A stretch of DNA of 64,000 bases, from positions 1,364,410 to 1,428,409 of the forward strand of contig RPFO01000891.1 in the NCBI GenBank assembly GCA_009746045.1, written 5' to 3'. Positions 22,020 to 31,537 of this stretch are shown here, piece after piece. The notes beneath the pieces were generated by a model that did no database searches, was not told the origin of the DNA, and saw only the letters and a list, made by a program, of their open reading frames with translations. The translations under genes and the position numbers were made by a program. The DNA is from Mesostigma viride (lineage: Eukaryota; Streptophyta; Mesostigmatophyceae; Mesostigmatales; Mesostigmataceae). Numbering within the stretch: position 1 is the first letter of the stretch; every line of letters begins with the position of its first letter.

Positions 22020-22110
22020 TAAAAGCCATATGCCCCTTCTCTGTGATATGTGCTACATATACTCCCAACGGAGTTATGTTCCTTATTCATTCATTCATTA
22101 ATTAATTAAT
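22020..22110 (+). repeat. LINE 3' tail with hairpin and microsatellite
   Basis: Has the block also ending H1 (33,430-33,503): CATATGCCCC, GTGCTACATAT, then the hairpin ACTCC-CAAC-GGAGT and TTATGTTCC. It runs into (ATTC)n and (TTAA)n. No coding part precedes it, so it is a strongly 5'-truncated copy. Confidence 0.65.
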
Positions 22111-22735
22111 CCCAGGAGAATATAAAGGCTTCTTCCGGAGCCTGAGGGTTTTTAGGGGCATACCCAGGGTTCACCACCAATTATACCCCCCACTCTATAC
22201 ATCATATAAGTAACTTGTAAATAAGTACTTGCGTGTCATGCGCAAAGGCATGCCACAGAGTACTATGCTAATCTCATTAGAAAAATAATTACACAAAAGT
22301 TTAAACAAATATCGTCTGCATCATCCCCCAACCGTTAAGCACTAGATGGGGATGTAATCCTCATCCGAGCTAGCTGTCCTCTACTGTAATAATGGCAGAC
22401 GAGGCGGTAGTGTAGCGGCTATCCTCAGGACCAGTAACCTCCACCGGACTTCTATCCTGGCTAGCAATGGGCCGCGGGGCCCGTGGGGAGAAAACAGGAG
22501 CATACCCCTCAGGAAGGTGCTTATCGCAGATGGCAGCCCATTTCTCCTTGTCAATCATGCAGGCGCGGAGTACGGATAGTCCCAGAAGCCCTGCATCTTC
22601 AAGCAGTTGTGTCACATAGGTCCGGGTCGCGCCGCGCCGGTGCCGGGCGCGCGCAAGTTTGCCAGTGGGTTGCGATGGGACAAGGGGACCCTGCCATAGG
22701 AGGAGGTGTCTACCTGGTTGGCCCGTCTTAATTAA
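22111..22735 (-). pseudogene. LINE 3' fragment with the C terminus of ORF2
   Basis: Minus-strand frame ending at 22,370 reads TQLLEDAGLLGLSVLRACMI then DKEKWAAICDKHLP. It resembles QLVEDMRGLCLSVICN...DKAKWAQVI in the LINE fragment L3 at 50,540-50,640, so it is the end of a LINE ORF2. Its 3' UTR runs to 22,111 and its own tail abuts the opposite-facing tail at 22,085-22,110. Confidence 0.5.
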
Positions 22736-22786
22736 GCCCCCCGGCAGGGCTCACATCGGTATTCACCTACATCATATATTCATTGA

Positions 22787-23194
22787 GAATCGGTTTTCTC
22801 TGAATATAGTTTAATTAACGCATGCGGGAAAGACAGGGCCGCTATGCCTTCGCCTGGATGTGGAAGGCTGTCTGCGACATGGGCTGACTAATTCGATCTG
22901 TACAAAGGGTTTCCTGCTCGCCCGAATTTTCCTTGGATGACCCGGTTGTTTATAAGGGTCGGTGGCTATTAATTAGTGACCAGTCCGAGAAAATTAATTG
23001 TAGGTTTTATACGACTGGCTTGCAAAGATTCGTGATTGGTTGCACCAGCTGAGGTTAGGTGGGGACCTGTAGGGTCGGCTGGTTGGGCTCTTTAGTGAGT
23101 GTTTGGCTGATTTGGGTTCTTTAGTGAGTCGTGATTAATTATTGTATAGCACTTGGATGCGGACCGGCCCAAGGGGTCGATGGGCGAGTTTTAT
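22787..23194 (+). repeat. Repeat R1, copy 3, first segment
   Basis: Starts GAATCGGTTTTCTCTGAATA, the conserved start of R1 (compare 48,396 and 46,809 on the minus strand). Runs to GGGCGAGTTTTAT, where a LINE cluster interrupts it; the unit resumes near 30,504. Confidence 0.75.
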
Positions 23195-23239
23195 CAAGGA
23201 ATATTGGCGAGTTTTATGCTTAATTGTCAACACACAAGA

Positions 23240-24411
23240 AAGGCGCGAAAATTATGCCGAGCTATGGCTGCCGAGAATGCTCATAACTTTCGACTCAGGC
23301 CATGAAATTTAGTCGGGTTTGTTGCATTTGCCTCGTCTTTTGATGACGAACATGCCGGTATAATTTCCTGCAGCTATCGTCCCCGATTTCGTACGTTCTC
23401 GACCTCGGCCTCAGTGCCCATGCAGCAGATATCGCTATTTTCGACTCGATATGGCGGTATTCCCTTAATTCGTGAATAGCACGCCTGCGCCCCCCGCCCC
23501 AGCATTCGACATCTTCCCCGTAGCTATGGAGACCGCCACGACACTTGCCGCCCCAGAAACCCGCTCGCTAGAAGACGTTCTTGCCGCAGCCAGCCCTCTC
23601 GTCGGCACCGCTCCCGCCGCTCCCAAGAAGCCGCGTACCACAGAAATCACTTCCATGGCCGTCGAGGCTACCCCCACGCCTGCCAACCCACCGCCTTCAC
23701 CGTCTGCTTTAACCAAATATATACGAGCCTCGGCACCCGCCTGGAACCAGCCGACTTTGGGGCATTTTTCACCATGCCGGTCGACGACGTGCTGCAAATC
23801 CTCAAATTCCGATACGACGCCGACGACATCATCCGCCACCCCAAGACCGGCGCGGCTGTGCCTGACGGCCCCGCTGAGTGGCGGAAATGGGAAGACGACC
23901 AGCTACGCACCTCCTGCCTCTTGACATGCTGCCCTGAACTCTGCAAACCGCTGGCGACCATCGCGGCCGCATCCGATCGACACCTCGGCCGATGCCGACA
24001 CCCCTGCCGGCGCAGCCGACCCCACTGACCTAGCTGCAGGCGATCACCTCTGAGCTCAAGTCTGTGCAAGGTGCGCTCAAGTCTTTGGCTGCTGACTCTG
24101 CTGTCACCCAAGCCACATTGCTGGAATTAAAGGCGGCCATGGCCACCCCCCCCCCCAAGCGGGTCACGTTTGCGGACGCGGCGGGGAAGAACCTGGATGC
24201 CATAGTCGCCCAGGCGGCTAAGTCGGCTGCCACCGCAGTCGCGTCACAGAATGTGGCTCAGCTCAGACAACGCAATATCATTCTCAAGAATGTTGAGAAG
24301 GGCAAGCATGACACCGCACAAGCACTTACCGAGGCCTTGCGGGGCCCCGCGTTCTTGGGGTTGCTGCAGCTGTGCGATCACGTGACCATTGACAGGGCTG
24401 ACGAAAACGGC
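23240..24411 (+). pseudogene. LINE L1a: 5' UTR and broken ORF1
   Basis: 5' UTR has ATGGCTGCCGAG...CTCATAACTTTC, as at the 5' ends of H1 and H2. ORF1 pieces: Pro/Ala/Thr-rich N terminus (23,472 on), a helical domain MPVDDVLQILKFRYDADD (23,774 on), and after another frame change a coiled-coil part and RQRNIILKNVEKG (about 24,270), which corresponds to the RNA-binding domain start of H1 (LNVIVKNLKMEEG). It stops where L1b begins. ORF1 proteins of such elements bind element RNA. Confidence 0.6.
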
Positions 24412-24563
24412 TGACGGCGGTATGGCTGACGGCGGAGTTCAGATCTTTTGCGTCTGAGCCCCAAATTCGGTCAGACTACTTGCATTCGATGCGCTTTTTT
24501 GAGACGCACCCGCCAGTATAATCGGTTACGGCTGAAACGCAGTATATTTGCAAAAGTTATCAC

Positions 24564-25960
24564 GTGACAAGCAGCCATGACGCCGTCCGGACCCCAAAAG
24601 CAAAACGGGGTTTGGAAAAGGAGCTTACCGGCTCCCAGCCCAACCCTCTCGCCATCGTTCTTGCCCAGCCGCCTGGGCTCGCCAACCCATCGCCAGCAGA
24701 CCCATTGCCAAGCGCCTCGCCTGAGCCCAAGAAACCATGCCACGAACGCCACAAATGGAGCCAATTCTTGCCCGGCGACACACATTTCAGCCTCCTCGCC
24801 TGGCTGAAACTGTCGCCGCAGGAAGTCGTCGAGGTCCTCCAGTTCCTCACACAAGAACGGAAGCTCTTCGTGCCCCAGAAGGGGGGGGCGGCTATCGACT
24901 ACCGCAACACGTCCTGGCTCTACACTTATGAAGAACCACGCCAACGCCTGTTTATCTTGACCAGCTACTACCAGCGCAGCCTCGGCGACATCATCCGAGC
25001 GCTCAACGCCTCCGCCCCCGCGCAGCCGGCAGCCCCTTCGGCTCCCTCCCTCTGCAAGGATGACATCCGCGCAGTGCTGGAGGAGCACGTGACCTGGCCG
25101 CTGGCCGAGAAGATGACCTCGCTGAACACCACGCTCAACACGGTCGAGGCCCGGGTCTCCAACGTGGAAACCAAGGTCGTCCACAAGCTATAACCACAGT
25201 TCACGGCGCTACACACCGCGGCGCAGGCTTCGGAAACGCATGATGCACTTGTCTCTCGCCTTAACCAGGTGGAGGGCAAGTGCGGCGTGCTCATGAAGAA
25301 GCTTGAGGCCATCACCGCCCACACCGAGGCCCTGGCCACACAGGTCCCAAAGCTAGCGGACGGCAGACGGCCACCATTGCCTCCCAGCCACCCCGGCAGG
25401 ATGCTGGTGACCTCCCGCCGCTCTCCTATGCGGACCTGCTGCGGTCAGCGACCGCCTCCACCACCGACGCCATCGCCACGAAGCTCCAGGAGCTGAAGGA
25501 CCACCGCCAGGCCCAGCAACGGGAGGTCACCGCGATCGCGCTCGCCGCGAGTGCCGAGTGGTGCTACGTCGCTTCCCCCAGAAGCCAGGTGAGACGTCAA
25601 CCTCCCTTGCTGACGAGCTCAAGAACCAGCTTCTTACCCTCATGGGCCTGGTACGTAGGTGAGGTAGAACTGCGTGGGTGCCACCGCCTCCCCCACTCAC
25701 GGGACAAGGCGGCTCCCCCACCAGTCCTGCTCACCTTCCTCTCCCCTGAGGATAAGCAGCGGTTCCTCTCTCGTCGCAAGCGGTTGCACGACCTCACCTG
25801 GACGCTGGATGACGACCTCACCCCCGCTCAGCAACAACAGCGACGCGACCTGTGGCCGGAATACCTCCTCCATAAGCAGGACCCCCAGAAGCCCAAGGTG
25901 TACTGGAGGGGCGGGGACCTGATGATCAACCACAAGATGTGGACGCCCCCAGCGGGCTAG
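24564..25960 (+). pseudogene. L1b ORF1, frameshifted
   Basis: N-terminal low-complexity part with ANPSPADPLPSASPEPKKP, like H1 (GLASPAASPEPKRS). It continues with EVVEVLQFLTQERKLF, RQRLFILTSYYQRSLGDIIR, a coiled-coil region (MTSLNTTLNTVEARVSNVE) and, after frame changes near 25,193 and 25,600, the C-terminal RNA-binding part VLLTFLSPEDKQRFLSRRKR, LDDDLTPAQQQQRRDLWPEY. This is the arrangement of an L1-type ORF1 protein. Confidence 0.7.
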
Positions 25961-26330
25961 AATAGCAATAGCCCTAGCTTGTAACCATTGGCGTCACTGC
26001 CGCTAAGGCAGCCATGCCTAGAATGTTTGCCTAGCTGTGCCAACACACCTAGTCACGTGCCGCCAACGCACGGTACACAACCAGCCATAGCCTTAGCCTA
26101 GTCCTAGTACAGCCATGCTACGCCCTGGCTATGTTCAGATTATACTTGCCCACGCTCCTTGCTATGATATGCTCGCATGGGTCTTATTGCACCCACAGAC
26201 TGCCGGATCGTTAGCGTGTCCGTTTAGCTAGCACGCCCAAATGCAGCTGTGGCATGCCTCTGGCATGAAGGAGACTGGGGGTCTCTGCCCTTTCTCCTGT
26301 AGTGCACACACAGGGATTAAAAGCACTTCG

Positions 26331-26384
26331 GTGCTCCGTGACTCCCCAACGGGAGCACGAGTTTAATTAATTAATTAATTAATT
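26331..26384 (+). repeat. L1b 3' hairpin and (TTAA)n tail
   Basis: GTGCTCC pairs with GGAGCAC around a 14-nt loop (26,331-26,358), followed by about five TTAA units. The same hairpin and tail end L3 on the minus strand near 50,345-50,400. Confidence 0.75.
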
Positions 26385-26750
26385 GACAGGGCCATCCGCC
26401 TGCCAGGCCCAGCTGGCCTGGTCCTGGTCACATGCATGGCCACCGTGAACGACCAGAAACGGGTGATGGGAGCCCGTCGTCTGCTCAAGGGCCACCCCAT
26501 CAGCATGGATGAAGACTACACCCCGGCACAGCTGGCGGCGAGGAGCAAGTGCTGGAATAGCGAGAAGGTGGTGGTGGCACGAGGCGAGTACGTACCGGGG
26601 GGTAAGCGTGTGCAGCTGCGACTGTTGCCGGATGGTCGTTTTGGTGCTTCAGTACCTGGATGGTGTCCGTGTATAGACGCCGACAATGTGGAGTCGCGTG
26701 TGGAGTCTCGTGGTGCGAAGCGTGCTGCCCCTGGTGGTTCCAGTAAGTAG
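26385..26750 (+). pseudogene. L2 ORF1, C-terminal part
   Basis: The open frame reads LPGPAGLVLVTCMATVNDQK, then RVMGARRLLKGHPISMDEDY, TPAQLAARSKCW. This matches the C-terminal RNA-binding domain of H1 and L1b (VTF...RRRKRL...LDDDLTPAQ...LWP). The N-terminal two thirds are missing. Ends TAG or TAA after GGSSK at 26,748-26,750. Confidence 0.65.
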
Positions 26751-27118
26751 ACAACCCCACTCGTCGGCTTGCGGCTAACAGGCTTCGGGGACAGCCTCTA
26801 AACAATCCCCCGTTCCACTCCCATGCATCGACCTCACAGTCGACTGAGACACGTACATGGTGGTGCTGGTATCTCGGGCTAGAACGACAGCTCTCAGCAG
26901 CAAGATTACGGCAACACCCAACGCATGCTAGATTTTCTACGCCTCTGCGTTGCGCAAGCATCCCCGAATATACCCAGAGCAGGCGGCAGGCTCGCATCCT
27001 ACGCCTGCAGGACAAAATAAATGCGATGAAAAGCACTATTTCCTCCGCTTCCCTTCCCCCCCCGTTCCACCCCCACCTCCACCCCCGCCACATCCACCCC
27101 GGCCCATCCTCCATCGCC

Positions 27119-30100
27119 GTTCTCCCCTGGTGGGCCAGCAGGCATCCTTGGCCCTCGCGACTTTTAACGCACGTACACTGCTAGCAGATGACGACCATAG
27201 CTACCGGGTAGAGGAGCTAGTCGCATTTTGCATTGCACATCGTGTATCTATTCTCGGTGTGCAGGAGCACCGTCGCCAGGTGCCATTTGGCACGGTGAGC
27301 ACTAACCGCCTTGCAGGTGGCTGGCGGTTTTATTTCGCTGGCAGCGGCACACCATGCAGGCCAAGGTGGTGTTGGTCTTTTGTGCTCGCCGCTGGCAGTT
27401 GCTAGCCTCAGCACGCTGAAGTTTCTCACCCCACGCCTTATGGTACGTAGCACATTTCACCTCCGTCGAGGGGCGGTCTAAGCACCACCTCACGGTGGGG
27501 GTGGGCTACGCACCCCATAGTGGTCTACCTAAGTCGGAACGCCAGGAGTTCTTCGATTCCTTGCATACTGAGCCTTGAGGGGGTCACTCCGGCCCGCCAC
27601 TTTTTGGTTATGCTGCTCGACGCCAATGCCACGCTCCCCGTGGGCACTGCTGGCAGTCGCTTTGCGCCTGCTGACACTGCTGCTAACGACAACACTCCCC
27701 TGTTTTCTGCCTTTTTGCGGGATAGCGGGATGGTTGCTGTCAACTGCCACTTCCAACGTCCCTCACAGGATCGCGACTTGGTCACTTTCCGTGGTCCTAA
27801 CGGCCAACAGGCCTGTCTGGACTGCGTGGTGGTACGGCAGCCCATGCAGGTGCACCTCGGTTCTGGACACCCGAGTGTTTGACACGCCCACGGTGTGCTC
27901 TGACCACCGGTTGGTGCGCGCGACCATTCGGCTCCGGTTCCACGTCCCCGCGCGCCGCGCCGCAGTGGTCCGCCCTGACTGGTCTGCTCAACGCCCGGTC
28001 CGGGGAGATCCTGAGGACTGGACGGACGCCGAGCACGAGCGGAACCGGTGCCGACGGGAGTACCTGTCGGCCCTGGGCGCACGGGCGGACGTCGACGAGC
28101 TGGACAAGTGTGCCCCCAACGCCGCCATTTTTGCGGGCTTTGCGGCCCGTGCCCCGTTGCTGGCGGCCCGGCACCTGCCGGTCATGCCCCGCCGCCGCCC
28201 CGGCCCGCTCTACCGCCAGGACCCCAAGGTCTTGGCCGCCCGGCACCGCCTCAAGCGTAACCGGGACCCGCTGCAGAAACCATTGCTCAAGGCCGCCCTT
28301 GTGGAGGCCTACGAGCAAGCTCAGGACGCGGAGGCGGCCCAGTGCATATCGCGGATGCCAAGGCCTGCCAGGCTCGCAACCAGGGCAAGGACATGTGGTA
28401 CCACCTCGACCGGCTCGGCGGCCGGCGGCCGGCAGCGCACCCCGGTGGAGCACACGCGGGACGGCACGGCGCCGGTCAGCCTTGACCGCTGGTTGGCCCA
28501 CAATGTTTCCTTGACCGGTGGGGCTCGCGCCCCCCCCCCGCCGCTTCACCCCGAGACGGCCGCCCGCCTCCGGCGGGGTTGCCGGACCCCCGCCGCCGCC
28601 AGTGCCCCCCTCCTCGGCCGCGGACTACCAAGTCCCCGCCTTGCAGGAGGGCTGCCTTGCCACTGACGACGTCGTCCCCCCCTTCACTTTGAAGGAATTG
28701 GACGGCGCCCTTGCTCGCCTGCGGTACGATGCGGCGGTCGGTGCCGACCACCTTTCTGCTGAGCTGCTGAAGACCCCTGATCCGGCGGTTAGGGATCTTC
28801 TGCTGGCGTTCTGCAACCATGTCCTGCTCTCTGACGAGCCTCCGCCTGCTGAGTGGCAGACGGCCATCCGCGTCATGCTGTACAAGAAGGGCTCTGCTGC
28901 TGACCCCGGCAACTACCGGGGTGTCTGCCTCCAGAGCGCCGCGCTGAAGGTCTTCATGCGCATGATGCTGCTGCCACAGGCTCCGCGCCGCGCTGGACCC
29001 ACACCTGGGTGAGTCCCAGATGGGTTTCCGTCGTGGTCGTAACACTGTCATGGCTGTGTTTGTCGCGCGCCGGTTGATGGAGGAGGTGCGTCGCCTTCCC
29101 CCTGACAGTTTGCCGCTGGTCTTCATTTTTGTTGACTATATCAAGGCCTTTGACACGGTTCTCTGGGAGGCTCTTTGGGCCATCCTAGCTCTGGATCGGG
29201 TACCACCTGCGTTTATTGCTGCCATTCGCCGACTGTATGAGGGCTCACAGGCAGTAGTGCGGACTGCGGAAGGCACCACTCCACCATTCCCCCTTCACCA
29301 CGGGGTGTGGCAAGGTTGTGTCCTGTCCCCATACCTGTTCATTATTGTCGTGGATCACGTCATGCGCCGGGCACGTGCGCGCTTTACTGCTCTTAAGGGC
29401 CGGTTCGAGCCAGGCTTGGACATCCTTAACGTGAAAGAGCACGGCGGGGTTAGACCTGGTTACCGCCTTGCCGACCTGATTTATGCGGATGACACCACCC
29501 TCATCGAGAGCCCCGAGCACATTCAGACCTGGCTGGACTGTCTGGGCCTGGAGGCGCGGGCGCGGTGGGGTTGGAGATTAGTGTCAAAACTGAGGCGATG
29601 GTGATTGGGGCCTCCAGTACACCACCGCTGCCGCGCGCCTGCTCGACGGGACGGAGGTCCCGTTCCGCGACCGCTTCAAGCTGTTGGGGAGCTGGCTTCC
29701 TGACACTGCCGACGATGTGGACACCCGCATCGGCCTTGCCTGGGCCAAGCTCCGTTCGCTCAAAACCTACTGGCGCTCGAATGAAGGGCCTGGGCGAGCA
29801 CCGCAAGCGCATGCTCTTCAAGGTCCTCGTCCTCACGGTGCTCACGTATGACGCCGAGGCGTGGACAATCACACCCAAACTGGCAGCTAGGCTCAACGGC
29901 ACGGTTTACAGGATGCTCCGACAGCTCCTTAACGTAGGGTTTTCCGAGCGTCCGTCATCAGAATCTTTGTATCATGGCATGCCTCGTATTTCGGACGAGA
30001 TTAGGCAGCGTAGGATAGCATTTGTAGGACACCTTGCTCGCACCAGCCAGTTCGACACCGCCCTTGGTCTGGCCGGCCCCCAGCGGCTTGGCCAGCCAGG

Positions 30101-30359
30101 GCGACACATTCTGACCTGGCCTGGCCCCGAGGGCATTCCCAAAAGGGTAGGGAAACCTGTCACGACCTACATCCAGATGTTAAGCTGGACGACCTAGCTA
30201 GTGGTCCCAGCCCAGTTTGAGCACCGCATCCACTCTCTCTCCCGTCTTTGGACTGCCATGCAGGACAAGACGCGGTGGAAGAAGATTGTCAAGGCGCACA
30301 CGCCCGACCCTGTAGGCAAGCCCCCTCCCCCCAAGCGGAGGCGGCGTTTTGATGAGTAG
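27119..30359 (+). pseudogene. L2 ORF2: apurinic-like endonuclease and reverse transcriptase, frameshifted
   Basis: Endonuclease signatures: LALATFNARTLL (27,150), SILGVQEHRR, GGVGLLCSPLAVASL (27,370, next frame), FLVMLLDANATLP, and CSDHRLVRATIRL (27,897). A linker follows to about 28,640. RT: YKKGSAADPGNYRGVCLQSA, MGFRRGRNTVMAVF, FIFVDYIKAFDTVLW, GVWQGCVLSPYLF, LIYADDTTLIES (YADD at about 29,484). The C-terminal part has VLTYDAEAWTITPKLAAR and ends KRRRRFDE, stop 30,357-30,359. Frame changes near 27,350, 27,480, 27,870, 28,600, 28,985, 29,560 and 30,190. The product would nick target DNA and prime cDNA; this copy is inactive. Confidence 0.85.
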
Positions 30360-30503
30360 TGTAGTTAGGGTTTTATAGATAGCTTAGTGTTAGGATAGTT
30401 CGATCACGCGGCTTCCTTCACCCCATCGATCGATCCATCATGGAATATGTGCTACATGATCTCCCCACGGAGGCATGTTATAATTTAATTTTTTTTTTTT
30501 TTT

Positions 30504-30795
30504 TTATGTTTGTCAGTCTTGGGAACCTTGTACAACTACCTGTACGGTTAACGCACTAGCCTGGGGGTGCGTGGCCACGTTGTGTGTAGAGGCGTTTTCA
30601 GCACTGTTCAGGCCGGCGTGTGACGCATGCCGGTGTTAATTTAGGATGATGGACATCAGCTTGTGTGTCGGCGGGCTATGCCTTAAGCAAGCTAGGTAGG
30701 CAATGATCCGCAATTGTTTCTTTCCGGGCCTCCCTCCCCCCCTGGAGGCTTCTTGCTTCCGCATGCGGATTGAGAAACCTTAAGGCCACTGTTAA
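30504..30795 (+). repeat. Repeat R1, copy 3, second segment
   Basis: Resumes at ATGTTTGTCAG after the L2 poly-T tail and runs to CACTGTTAA, where element P is inserted. Matches the minus-strand R1 copies at 35,677-35,997 and 47,785-47,990. Confidence 0.75.
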
Positions 30796-30840
30796 CCCTT
30801 GGATCGTGTCCAACTCGCCACTACAAATAGGGGCCAGTTG

Positions 30841-31537
30841 CACTTTGTAAGATAATGCCCACAAACCAACCTAAAAACAATTTTACTGTCCATACTTGGA
30901 ACAAAAGCCCACACATATATTGATTTAAATGGGGGTCATGTCATTGGTCATGTTGCAATGTCCTATGGGTGATAAATATAGCACCACCCTCAGGGGGGTG
31001 CGCGAGTGCGAAAAAAAACAGATGTATTCTGCATTATTACACCTGAAAACAATTCCGTTGCTCCCAATATTTTTCAGGCAGTTGCTTGGGTAGCCAGGCA
31101 TGGCTTCTGAACACTGACATCATGGGTTGTCCCAGGGACCCAGCTGCACTATCTAAAAATAACTGGCCACTACAAATAGGGTCCAGTTTGGCTGGTGACA
31201 TTACAACTCAGAATTCTTATCCCATAGCAACAAAAAACATCATTGATGATCAAACATGCATTATATCATCAATTTCAGCCTGCAGAACATCCATGACAGC
31301 AATTAAACATAGGTAGCCATGCCAATTCACAGTCACTGATTCGTGCGTATCATATGGCATGGGAAGGCCAAAGACTACCCACCACACAAACCTACCACAT
31401 GCACAGTTTTTCTAACATGCCAATGCTAGACTAAATGAGGTAAAGTAAGCCTACATCATTGGCAATGCTACTGTAGCTCCTCATATGCTGGGCTTCATCA
31501 TATTGCATGGCTCCTCATCATACATGCAACCACCCGA
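30841..31537. other. Left interior of element P, no gene seen
   Basis: A/T-rich sequence without a credible frame. Contains a third copy of the subterminal motif (CTGGCCACTACAAATAGG, about 31,162). Confidence 0.5.

Larger units (their letters stand above)
24422..26384 (+). mobile_element. LINE L1b: ORF1-only element
   Basis: 5' end ATGGCTGACGGCGGAG at 24,422; ORF1 to about 25,960; a 370-nt 3' UTR; a hairpin and (TTAA)n tail at 26,331-26,384. There is no endonuclease or RT, yet both ends look natural, so it is an ORF1-only element and not a truncated full one. Its tail matches the ORF2-bearing fragment L3 (50,343-50,400). Confidence 0.65.
26385..30505 (+). mobile_element. LINE L2: 5'-truncated element with endonuclease and reverse transcriptase
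   Basis: Begins inside ORF1 directly at the (TTAA)n tail of L1b, the pattern expected when reverse transcription stops early. ORF1 end at 26,385-26,750, ORF2 at 27,119-30,359, then a 3' UTR with GTGCTACATGAT, CTCC-CCAC-GGAG and a T run of about 20 (30,486-30,505). After it, repeat R1 resumes. Confidence 0.8.
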
